From Zoogloeaceae bacterium (GTDB lineage: Bacteria > Pseudomonadota > Gammaproteobacteria > Burkholderiales > Rhodocyclaceae), in NCBI GenBank assembly GCA_031267345.1, contig JAIRZG010000078.1:1-12253 (forward strand): a DNA stretch of 12,253 bases, written 5' to 3'. A program made the translations under genes and the position numbers. Under the pieces are notes generated by a model that worked only from the letters and a program-made list of their open reading frames with translations, was not told the DNA's origin and did not search any database. Within the stretch, counting starts at the first letter, position 1, and each line of letters opens with the position of its first letter. Shown here piece by piece: positions 5,950-12,253 of the stretch.

Positions 5950-6420
5950 TCAATGCCCCAGTTTTCGCATCCGTTCCGCAGGTGTGATGATGTCGGTGAG
6001 GCGGATGCCGAATTTGTCGTTGACCACCACCACTTCGCCCTGCGCGATCAGGGTTCCGTTGACCAACACGTCCATCGGTTCGCCCGCCATGGCTTCCAGT
6101 TCCACGACCGAGCCGTGCGCCAGTTGCAGCAGGTTTTTGATGGCGATGCGGGTGCGCCCCAGTTCCACCGTGATCTGGACGGGAATGTCCAGAATCATGT
6201 CCAGCTCGCCCATCACGCTGTCGGCGGTCGCGCCGGAAGCATTGTTGAAGTTGGGAAAAATATTGGCGCCCTGAGCGGGTTGGGCGGCGGCAGCCTGATC
6301 GACGACCGTCTGTTCCGCCATCGCGGCAGCCCAGTCGTCTTCGGAAATCGCGCCCTTGTTGGCGTCGTCCGCAGCGGCGTCCATGCCCGTGCCCAGGGCG
6401 TTGGAAAGTTCGTCAGCCAT
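5950..6420 (-). CDS. fliN: Flagellar motor switch protein FliN
   Basis: FliN forms the lower ring of the flagellar C-ring and, with FliM, sets rotation direction and helps export. The 156-residue product has an Ala/Asp-rich N-terminal half (about 1-70) and a complete C-terminal SpoA/SpoF-type domain: MILDIPVQITVELGRTRIAIKN, then GSVVELEAMAGEPMDVLVNG, then IAQGEVVVVNDKFGIRLTDI, ending ERMRKLGH. This matches E. coli FliN nearly block for block. The start overlaps the end of fliM by 8 bases and is preceded by GGAG at a 9-base spacing. It is the last gene of its operon here, with a terminator 4 bases beyond the stop, whereas many relatives continue into fliO and fliP. Confidence 0.96.
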   Translation of the reverse strand: MADELSNALGTGMDAAADDANKGAISEDDWAAAMAEQTVVDQAAAAQPAQGANIFPNFNNASGATADSVMGELDMILDIPVQITVELGRTRIAIKNLLQLAHGSVVELEAMAGEPMDVLVNGTLIAQGEVVVVNDKFGIRLTDIITPAERMRKLGH

Positions 6421-7420
6421 TTTTGTGTTCTCCAGATCCGGTGTCCGCAGATTCTGTGGACGTAAAACGCTCTACTTTCAGCGCGTACTGGCCATTTTGC
6501 TGACCGTAGCGACATTCCATGACGGCAATGTCATCAACCGTCACGTTCAAGGTTTCCGGGATGGTGAGCGGAATCACATCACCTGCCTTCAATTCGAGAA
6601 TCTGTCCCAGCGTGATTTTGCCGCTGCCCAGTTGCGCCACCAGTTCAACTTCCGCGTCCTTCAACTGCTTTCTCAACATGCTGATCCAGCGTTTGTCCGA
6701 AGAGACCTGATCGCTTTGCATGGTGCTGTAGAGCAGGTCGCGGATCGGCTCGATCATGGAGTAGGAAAAGCAGATGTGCATATCCGCCGTCGCGCCGCCG
6801 AATTCCAGGGTGAAGGACGTGGAAATGACAATTTCCGAGGGCGTGGCGATGTTGGCGAACTGGGAATTCATCTCCGAGCGGATGTATTCAAAATTGATGT
6901 CGAACACCGGTTTCCAGGAACGTCCGTAATCGGCGAACACCACGCTCAGCAAGCCCTGAATGATGCGCTGTTCGGTGGCGGTGAATTCCCTGCCTTCGAC
7001 GCGCGAATGAAAGCGTCCGTCGCCGCCGAACATGTTGTCGACCACCAGAAACACCAGGTTGGGATCGAACACAAACAGCGCCGTGCCGCGCAGGGGCTTG
7101 GCGCTGACCAGATTCAGGTTGGTGGGAATGACCAGATTGCGAATGAATTCGCTGTATTTCTGCACCCGAATCGGCCCCACCGAAATTTCGGTGTTGCGGT
7201 GCATGTAGTTGAACATGCCGATACGGAAATAGCGGGCGAAACGTTCGTTGATCAGTTCCAGCGTCGGCATCCGCCCGCGCACGATGCGTTCCTGCGTGCC
7301 CAGATTGTAGGCGCGCACGCCGCCCGCTTCGGCCTTCGTTTCTTCCGGCGCGTCTTCCTCCCCGGTGACGCCTTTCAGCAGGGCGTCAACCTCTTCCTGG
7401 GAGAGAAAATCACCGGCCAT
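6413..7420 (-). CDS. fliM: Flagellar motor switch protein FliM
   Basis: FliM is the middle part of the C-ring and receives phosphorylated CheY. The 335-residue protein shows the CheY-binding peptide LSQEEVDALL at residues 6-15, an acidic linker, the middle CheC-like domain with the FliG-contacting GGDG motif at 132-135, and a C-terminal SpoA domain (roughly 245-320) ending in a polar tail. Length and order of parts are normal for proteobacterial FliM. AAAGGAG (plus-strand positions 7427-7433) lies 6 bases before the ATG, in the short gap after the fliL stop. Overlap with fliN implies coupled translation of the two C-ring proteins. Confidence 0.97.
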   Translation of the reverse strand: MAGDFLSQEEVDALLKGVTGEEDAPEETKAEAGGVRAYNLGTQERIVRGRMPTLELINERFARYFRIGMFNYMHRNTEISVGPIRVQKYSEFIRNLVIPTNLNLVSAKPLRGTALFVFDPNLVFLVVDNMFGGDGRFHSRVEGREFTATEQRIIQGLLSVVFADYGRSWKPVFDINFEYIRSEMNSQFANIATPSEIVISTSFTLEFGGATADMHICFSYSMIEPIRDLLYSTMQSDQVSSDKRWISMLRKQLKDAEVELVAQLGSGKITLGQILELKAGDVIPLTIPETLNVTVDDIAVMECRYGQQNGQYALKVERFTSTESADTGSGEHKNG

Positions 7421-7438
7421 GAGCAGCTCCTTTACGCC

Positions 7439-7987
7439 TTACTGGATGATGAACGAAGTAAACAACACGGACGTAACCGGCCCACCCGACGCCTTACCTT
7501 TTCTGGGCGGATTGATGATGCGGTTGATCTCGCCTTGAATTTCCTGCGCCAACGCCTCCTTGCCCTCGCGGGTCATGAGTTCGGCAGCCGTTTTGCCCGA
7601 CATAATCAGGGTGACATCGTTGCGAATGCGCGGCATCCGGGCCTTGACCGTCGTGTCCGCCGCAAGGCTTTCGACTTCCAGGAAAATCGTCAGCTGCATG
7701 TAGCGATCGCCATCATCCGGCGTATGCGCCAGATTGACCGTAAAGGGGTCCAGCGCGATAAAAATCGGCGGCGCGTCAGTATTGCCTTTCTGGACCACTT
7801 CCTGCGCGTCTTCGTCGTCCTCGCCTGCGTCGTCGCCTCCCTTGACGGTCAGCAATAACGCCAATACGACCGCAACGATGAGCGCCAACGTCACGCTTAA
7901 CGCCACGACGATGATCAGCAGTTTTTTACCTTTTCTGGGCGCTTCCCCGGCGGGCGCGGGCGCCAGCGCGGCGTCTTTGGCAGCCAT
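7439..7987 (-). CDS. fliL: Flagellar basal body-associated protein FliL
   Basis: FliL is a single-pass inner-membrane protein around the stator that supports torque and swarming. The 182-residue product has a short Ala/Pro/Lys-rich cytoplasmic N-terminus, one strong membrane span at about 23-46 (LLIIVVALSVTLALIVAVV and onwards), an acidic linker (GGDDAGEDDEDAQE), and the periplasmic FliL domain with FTVNLAHTPDDGDRYMQLTI and the C-terminal ending VLFTSFIIQ. I use the ATG at 7987; AAAGGA lies 10 bases upstream. An in-frame TTG at 8014 with GAGG six bases before it, just past the fliK stop, would add nine residues and cannot be excluded. It sits 35 bases after fliK and 18 bases before fliM. Confidence 0.95.
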   Translation of the reverse strand: MAAKDAALAPAPAGEAPRKGKKLLIIVVALSVTLALIVAVVLALLLTVKGGDDAGEDDEDAQEVVQKGNTDAPPIFIALDPFTVNLAHTPDDGDRYMQLTIFLEVESLAADTTVKARMPRIRNDVTLIMSGKTAAELMTREGKEALAQEIQGEINRIINPPRKGKASGGPVTSVLFTSFIIQ

Positions 7988-8022
7988 GAGTTCAGTATCC
8001 TTTCCTTGATTCAACGTCCGCC

Positions 8023-9219
8023 TCAGGCGAACAAATCCACCATACCCGCGCCCTGTCGCAGACGACCGGACGCTTCAGCGGACAAACGGGTTTCCAGTAT
8101 AGTCTCATCGTCGCCCTCTGGCGCATCCCTGCCCTGTTGGCGTCGGGATTCACGCAGCGCGGCGTGTTGCGCCTGTTGCTCATTGGACGTGTTCGTCGGT
8201 TTCTCTTCCATGCCCACATCCGTCTGCCCCAGCGCAACGCCCGCCGCCGCAAGCATTTCGCGCAAACGCGGCAAGGCGTCTTCAATGGCCTGACGCGCTT
8301 CCTGCGTGGCGGCGGTAAATATGGCGGTGGCTTTATCCGCGTCCAGATTCAGGGTGACGGACAATGGCCCCAGATGCGCGGGATACAGGCTCAAGCGCGC
8401 CAGATGCTGATCATTTCTCGCCATCCAGACAATTTTTTCGCCAAATTCCTGCGCCCAGGCCGACGAAGACAACGGCGTCGTCAACGCGTCCGGACGCATT
8501 CCACCCGCATTCGTCGCGCTCGTAAAAACGCCTGCGGGCAGCGGATTCCGGGGTTGGCTATGCAGGAGACTTTCGCGCAATGTCTGTACGAAATCTTCCG
8601 CGTCTGCGGCAAGATTTGCCGACTTCTGCGACAAAACTTCCGTATCCTTCCCGGTCAGGGCGAGCGCGATTTGTCCGTTGGTCATACCCGCCAGCTCGGC
8701 GGCGGATTGCGACCCGCGCATGTCCGGCGTCAGGCGCAGCAGGATTTCCTGCGGCGCTTCAATCGGCGTCGAGAGCGCGCCCAGCAAGGAAATCGCGGTT
8801 TCTTCCGCACTTTGCGCCGGACGTTTTTCAGCGTCCGACAACGCCGTTTGCAGACCATTCGGCAAGGGCGGCGGCAACGCTGCGTCGTCCGGCGCGATCG
8901 GTTCCGCCAGCAATTGCGCGTCGTCCGAAATGACCGAAGCCAACGCGCCTTGCGCCGCTTCGACCTGCGCCGGGTTCGTTGTCGACTGCTGCATCAGCCG
9001 CGCCAAAACCGCCTGCAACGCGGCTTCCGGCGTATCCGCCACATCTTTGCCGGAGAGCAGCGCCGCGAGATCGACCGCCGCCGCGTCGCCTTTTCCCGCG
9101 CCCGTCAGCAACAGCCCCATCAAGCCGGAAAACCCGCCCGCTTCGGCAGCGCCCTCCAGAGCGGTTCCGGCAAGCGGATTGCCCACAGACGCCGATGCGG
9201 AAACCAGTTGAATGCTCAT
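8023..9219 (-). CDS. fliK: Flagellar hook-length control protein FliK
   Basis: FliK is the secreted molecular ruler that measures the hook and switches export specificity through FlhB. From the ATG at 9219 the product is 398 residues, beginning MSIQLVSASASVGNPL. The long N-terminal and central part is Ala/Leu/Gln-rich and poorly conserved, as usual. The C-terminal Flg_hook domain (about 265-345) is recognisable by LSLYPAHLGPLSVTLNLD and EDALPRLREMLAAAGVAL, followed by a Gln/Arg-rich disordered tail. The frame stays open upstream to 9312, but the sigma-54 site at 9256-9273 would start transcription near 9247, after that codon, so the longer form (which would also add an implausible hydrophobic leader) is rejected. 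It is the first gene of fliK-fliL-fliM-fliN. Confidence 0.9.
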   Translation of the reverse strand: MSIQLVSASASVGNPLAGTALEGAAEAGGFSGLMGLLLTGAGKGDAAAVDLAALLSGKDVADTPEAALQAVLARLMQQSTTNPAQVEAAQGALASVISDDAQLLAEPIAPDDAALPPPLPNGLQTALSDAEKRPAQSAEETAISLLGALSTPIEAPQEILLRLTPDMRGSQSAAELAGMTNGQIALALTGKDTEVLSQKSANLAADAEDFVQTLRESLLHSQPRNPLPAGVFTSATNAGGMRPDALTTPLSSSAWAQEFGEKIVWMARNDQHLARLSLYPAHLGPLSVTLNLDADKATAIFTAATQEARQAIEDALPRLREMLAAAGVALGQTDVGMEEKPTNTSNEQQAQHAALRESRRQQGRDAPEGDDETILETRLSAEASGRLRQGAGMVDLFA

Positions 9220-9255
9220 GATGCCAAGCCCGATAAATAAAATTCCAAGCCATAA

Positions 9256-9273
9256 AAGCAAGGGACGTACCAG
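9256..9273 (-). promoter_or_regulatory. Sigma-54 (RpoN) promoter of the fliKLMN operon
   Basis: The minus strand reads CTGGTACGTCCCTTGCTT. This matches the sigma-54 consensus (YTGGYACG-N4-TTGCW): the -24 GG (9271-9270) and the -12 GC (9259-9258) are separated by exactly 10 bases. Transcription would start near 9247, leaving a leader of about 27 bases before the fliK ATG. An activator of the FleQ/FlrC type is expected from known flagellar hierarchies; its binding site is not identified. Confidence 0.85.
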
Positions 9274-9618
9274 GAGACAAACGCCATTCGCCCGAATGAC
9301 GAACAGAGGCAAAACCGCGCGCTGGCGGCATTGATGTCCTGGAAGTGGCGCTGCCGCGCCTCCTGGACGAATTGACGGCCTGTCCGGTCATCCGCAAGAC
9401 GGGGCGTCCTACGCGATACGAGGTTGCGACCGTCACGACGGTGGTCGCACCCATGCCGAAGACTTCGCCCAGGTCTTCGACTTGCGACCGTCCCGGAAAT
9501 ATGGGCGGGCGGATCATGAAATGATCGCGCGGATCATTCCTGACTTTACCGCCTTCCATCTTCCGCCATCCGTCTTCCGTTATGCGAGAATGTCGGCCTT
9601 TGTTTCTTTTCCGAGAAA
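9274..9618. other. Divergent fliK-leuS intergenic region with hairpins and repeats
   Basis: No credible gene is found, though one plus-strand frame stays open from 9300 to about 9522 without a good start codon. Structure seen: TGCGACC (9425-9431) with GGTCGCA (9443-9449), with a competing inner stem ACCGTC-AC-GACGGT (9429-9442); CGAAGAC (9457-9463) with GTCTTCG (9473-9479); GATCAT-GAA-ATGATC near 9512-9526; and the direct repeat TTGCGACCGTC at 9424-9434 and 9482-9492. A leuS promoter must lie here, but no hexamer pair is convincing. Confidence 0.5.
9553..9580 (+). repeat. Four-unit degenerate heptamer tandem repeat upstream of leuS
   Basis: Bases 9553-9580 split exactly into CTTCCAT, CTTCCGC, CATCCGT and CTTCCGT. 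Each unit differs from CTTCCGT by at most two bases. The unit length equals that of the array at 1200-1220 (CTGTCCT-type), suggesting the same class of pyrimidine-rich heptamer repeat at two loci. Confidence 0.7.
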
Positions 9619-12237
9619 ATGACGCTTATGCAGGAAAAATATATCCCCGCCGAAATTGAACGCGCCGCCCGCACGCACTGGCAGGCTACCGCTGCGGATC
9701 GCGCCCTTGAGGCGGACGACAAGCCCAAATATTATTGTCTTTGCATGTTCCCTTATCCTTCCGGCAAGTTGCACATGGGACATGTGCGGAATTACGTCAT
9801 CGGCGACGTGCTGGCGCGTTATCACCGGATGCTGGGCGAAAACGTGTTGCAGCCGATGGGCTGGGACGCCTTTGGAATGCCGGCGGAAAACGCGGCGCTG
9901 GCGAACAAGGCGTCGCCCGCAGACTGGACTTACCAGAATATCGACTGCATGAAGCAGCAGCTTCAGTTGCTGGGACTGTCGATTGACTGGCGACGCGAAC
10001 TCACGACCTGTAGACCGGAATATTACCGTTGGGAGCAATGGCTGTTTACCCGCCTGTTCGAGAAGGGGCTGATTTACAAGAAGCTCGGCGCGGTCAATTG
10101 GGATCCGGTCGATCAAACCGTGCTGGCGAATGAGCAGGTGATCGACGGACGCGGCTGGCGCTCCGGCGCGCTGGTGGAAAAGCGCGAGATTCCCATGTAC
10201 TACATGAAGATCACCGCCTATGCCGAAGAATTGCTGAGCAGTCTGGATACCCTGACCGGATGGCCGGAGCGGGTGCGTCTGATGCAGAAAAACTGGATTG
10301 GTAAAAGCGTCGGCGTGCGTCTGGCCTTTCCCTTTGAGCAGGATGGCGAAACGCAAAAACTCTGGGTGTTTACCACCCGCGCCGACACCCTGATGGGCGT
10401 CACCTTTGTCGCTGTCGCCGCCGAACATCCGCTCGCCGCCCGCGCGGCGGAAAACACCCCGGAGCTTGCCGCCTTCATCGAAGAATGCAAAAAAGGCAGC
10501 GTCGCCGAGGCGGATCTGGCGACCATGGAAAAAAAGGGAATGCCAACCGGCCTGTTTGCGCGGCATCCGCTCACCGACGAAAAAATTCCGGTCTGGGTCG
10601 GCAATTACGTGCTGATGCGCTACGGCGAAGGCGCGGTGATGGCGGTTCCGGCGCACGATGAGCGTGATTTTGCCTTCGCGCAGAAATACGGTCTGCCCAT
10701 CAAACAGGTGATCGGCGCGGCGAATGAAACGTTTTCGCTCGACGGCTGGCAGGAATGGTATGGCGACAAAAGCCGCGCCGTTTGCGTCAATTCCGGCAAA
10801 TACGACGGTCTCGCCCATGCGGCGGCGGTGGAAGCCATCGCCGCCGACCTCGCCAAACTGGAACTGGGCGAAAGGGAGGTGCAGTGGCGGCTGCGCGACT
10901 GGGGCATTTCGCGCCAGCGGTACTGGGGCTGCCCGATACCCATCGTGCATTGCGAACAGTGCGGCGACGTGCACGTGCCGGACAATGAACTGCCCGTGCG
11001 TCTGCCGGAAAACGTGGACATCACCGGCGCGGGTTCGCCGCTCGCCAAAATGCCGGAGTTCTACGAAACCACCTGTCCGAAGTGCGGCAAACCCGCGCGG
11101 CGCGAAACGGATACGCTGGACACCTTTGTCGAGTCTTCCTGGTATTTTTTGCGTTACGCCTGTCCGGATAACGACGAAGCCATGCTGGATACGCGCGTGG
11201 AGTACTGGTGCGCGGGCGGCATTGACCAATACATCGGCGGCATCGAGCACGCCATTTTGCATCTGCTCTACGCCCGCTTTTTCACCCGGCTTATCCGCGA
11301 TGCCGGCCTGATTCGCCTTGCCGAACCTTTCAAAAACCTGCTGACGCAGGGCATGGTGGTTGCGCCCACCTTTTATCGGCGGGACGCGAACGGCAAAGAA
11401 CAGTGGTTCAATCCGGCGGAAGTGGAAATCAAAACCGACGAACGCGGTCGTCCCGCGGGCGCGACGTTAAAGGTCGACGGGCAACCGGTCGTCATCGGCG
11501 GCATTGAAAAAATGTCCAAGTCCAGGAACAACGGCATCGCCCCGCAGACCTTGATCGACCAGTATGGCGCGGATACGGTGCGGCTGTTCATGATGTTCGC
11601 CGCGCCGCCCGATCAGTCGCTGGAATGGTCGGACGTGGGCGTGGAAGGCGCTTACCGCTTCCTGCGCCGGGTGTGGAAACTCGCGCATACGCATGTCCGC
11701 CGGGGTGTGACCGCCGCCTCCTCCGGCAACGCCGGATTGACGGAAAGCCAGAAAGACCTGCGCCGCAAGCTGCACCAGACCATCAACAAGACGCGCGATG
11801 ATTATGGTCGCCGCCAGCAATTCAACACCGCCATTGCCGCCGTCATGGAGCTTTTGAACGCCTGCGACAAGACGGATTTGTCCGATGCCGCCGGACACGC
11901 GCTGGCGCAGGAAGCATTCGAGGCCGTCGCCCTGATGCTCTTTCCGATTGTCCCGCACATCGGGCAGACGCTTTACGCCGAACTGAAGCCGGGCGCGGAC
12001 GCGGCGCGCGCGGCCTTTCCACAGGCTGATCCGGACGCGCTGGCGCAGGATGAAGTCGAACTCATGATTCAGGTGGGCGGCAAACTGCGCGGCAGCCTTA
12101 CAATCGCCGCCCATGCCGACAAAACCGCCATCGAAGCCGCCGCGCTGAATTCGGAAGCCGCGCAGAAATTCATGGACGGCAAACCCGCCAAAAAAGTAGT
12201 GGTCGTGCCGGGGCGGCTGGTGAATATCGTTGTTTGA
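9619..12237 (+). CDS. leuS: Leucyl-tRNA synthetase
   Basis: Class I synthetase that charges tRNA-Leu and hydrolyses mischarged products. The 872-residue protein is complete: the HIGH-type motif HMGH at 52-55 within PYPSGKLHMGHVRN, the CP1 editing domain with TTRADT at 252-257 and the editing aspartate D347 in PAHDERD, a zinc insertion with C445, C448, C486 and C489, KMSKS at 631-635, the anticodon-binding helical domain, and the C-terminal tRNA-contacting domain ending VVPGRLVNIVV. E. coli LeuRS lacks the four zinc cysteines and has TTRPDT, so this is a different bacterial subgroup rather than a defect. The start could be the ATG at 9619 (GAGA close before it) or the one at 9628 (MQEKYIPAEIE), which matches the E. 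coli start MQEQYRPEEIE better; ribosome binding sites are weak for both. A further gene starts 13 bases after the stop. Confidence 0.97.
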   Translation: MTLMQEKYIPAEIERAARTHWQATAADRALEADDKPKYYCLCMFPYPSGKLHMGHVRNYVIGDVLARYHRMLGENVLQPMGWDAFGMPAENAALANKASPADWTYQNIDCMKQQLQLLGLSIDWRRELTTCRPEYYRWEQWLFTRLFEKGLIYKKLGAVNWDPVDQTVLANEQVIDGRGWRSGALVEKREIPMYYMKITAYAEELLSSLDTLTGWPERVRLMQKNWIGKSVGVRLAFPFEQDGETQKLWVFTTRADTLMGVTFVAVAAEHPLAARAAENTPELAAFIEECKKGSVAEADLATMEKKGMPTGLFARHPLTDEKIPVWVGNYVLMRYGEGAVMAVPAHDERDFAFAQKYGLPIKQVIGAANETFSLDGWQEWYGDKSRAVCVNSGKYDGLAHAAAVEAIAADLAKLELGEREVQWRLRDWGISRQRYWGCPIPIVHCEQCGDVHVPDNELPVRLPENVDITGAGSPLAKMPEFYETTCPKCGKPARRETDTLDTFVESSWYFLRYACPDNDEAMLDTRVEYWCAGGIDQYIGGIEHAILHLLYARFFTRLIRDAGLIRLAEPFKNLLTQGMVVAPTFYRRDANGKEQWFNPAEVEIKTDERGRPAGATLKVDGQPVVIGGIEKMSKSRNNGIAPQTLIDQYGADTVRLFMMFAAPPDQSLEWSDVGVEGAYRFLRRVWKLAHTHVRRGVTAASSGNAGLTESQKDLRRKLHQTINKTRDDYGRRQQFNTAIAAVMELLNACDKTDLSDAAGHALAQEAFEAVALMLFPIVPHIGQTLYAELKPGADAARAAFPQADPDALAQDEVELMIQVGGKLRGSLTIAAHADKTAIEAAALNSEAAQKFMDGKPAKKVVVVPGRLVNIVV

Positions 12238-12250
12238 TCAGGAGACCCGC

Positions 12251-12253
12251 ATG
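12251..12253 (+). CDS. Start codon of the next gene, cut by the window end
   Basis: AGGAG at 12240-12244 is followed after 6 bases by ATG, the last three bases of the window. The 13-base gap after leuS suggests co-transcription. In many beta- and gammaproteobacteria leuS is followed by lptE (the LPS-assembly lipoprotein); that identity is expectation only, since no coding sequence is visible. Confidence 0.5.

Noticed and set aside
6356..7858. Open frame of 500 codons on the plus strand
   Set aside because: It lies antisense to fliM, fliL and part of fliN, which are unmistakable; composition is that of an antisense shadow.
9300..9522. Plus-strand frame with a protein-like stretch (LPRLLDELTACPVIRKTGRPTR)
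   Set aside because: It lacks an ATG/GTG start with a ribosome binding site, becomes low-quality after 35 codons, and overlaps hairpins; a gene relic is possible but not supportable from one sequence.
9580..11262. Open frame of 560 codons on the minus strand
   Set aside because: It is antisense to leuS, which has all family motifs on the other strand.

Overview
The window reads as chromosomal DNA from a motile, moderately GC-rich Gram-negative bacterium, most likely a betaproteobacterium (Rhodocyclales- or Nitrosomonadales-like; this is inference). The basis is the block ffs-dnaX-ybaB-recR, the proteobacterial forms of FliL/FliM/FliN, a LeuRS with a four-cysteine zinc insertion and a TTRADT editing motif, and a well-matched sigma-54 site before the flagellar genes. 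I see no tRNA, CRISPR array, prophage or complete insertion sequence.

Layout. (1) 1-807, minus strand: a hipB-hipA-type toxin-antitoxin pair, antitoxin first, with a 4-base overlap; HipA runs off the left edge just after its glycine-rich loop. An inverted repeat overlaps the candidate hipBA promoter at 839-856. (2) 857-1361: about 500 bases without a credible gene but rich in secondary structure: nested hairpins (948-1002), a 131-base inverted-repeat element built on heptamer tandem repeats (1106-1236), a G/C-rich hairpin (1246-1278) and a 58-base imperfect palindrome whose halves resemble IS200/IS605 ends (1286-1343). (3) 1362-2396, plus: a DUF475/TerC-superfamily integral membrane protein. 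(4) 2425-2520, plus: small SRP RNA (4.5S, ffs), then dnaX, ybaB and recR in a tightly coupled cluster to 5194. (5) 5341-5850, plus: a small secreted Spy/CpxP-like protein, ending at a strong hairpin and a second, probably bidirectional, terminator. (6) 5950-9219, minus: fliK-fliL-fliM-fliN, driven by a sigma-54 promoter at 9256-9273. (7) 9274-9618: divergent intergenic region with hairpins, an 11-base direct repeat and a second heptamer array. (8) 9619-12237, plus: leuS, followed by the ribosome binding site and start codon of a further gene cut off by the right edge.

How the genes work together. FliK measures hook length, FliL supports the stator and basal body, and FliM and FliN form the switch/C-ring: one late-basal-body operon. 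DnaX loads the beta clamp, while YbaB and RecR are nucleoid-binding and recombination-mediator proteins that usually travel with it. The coding genes are mostly ordinary housekeeping genes. The least explained material is intergenic: the two structured elements upstream of the DUF475 gene and the heptamer arrays at two separate loci. I did not find a clearly new multi-gene system.
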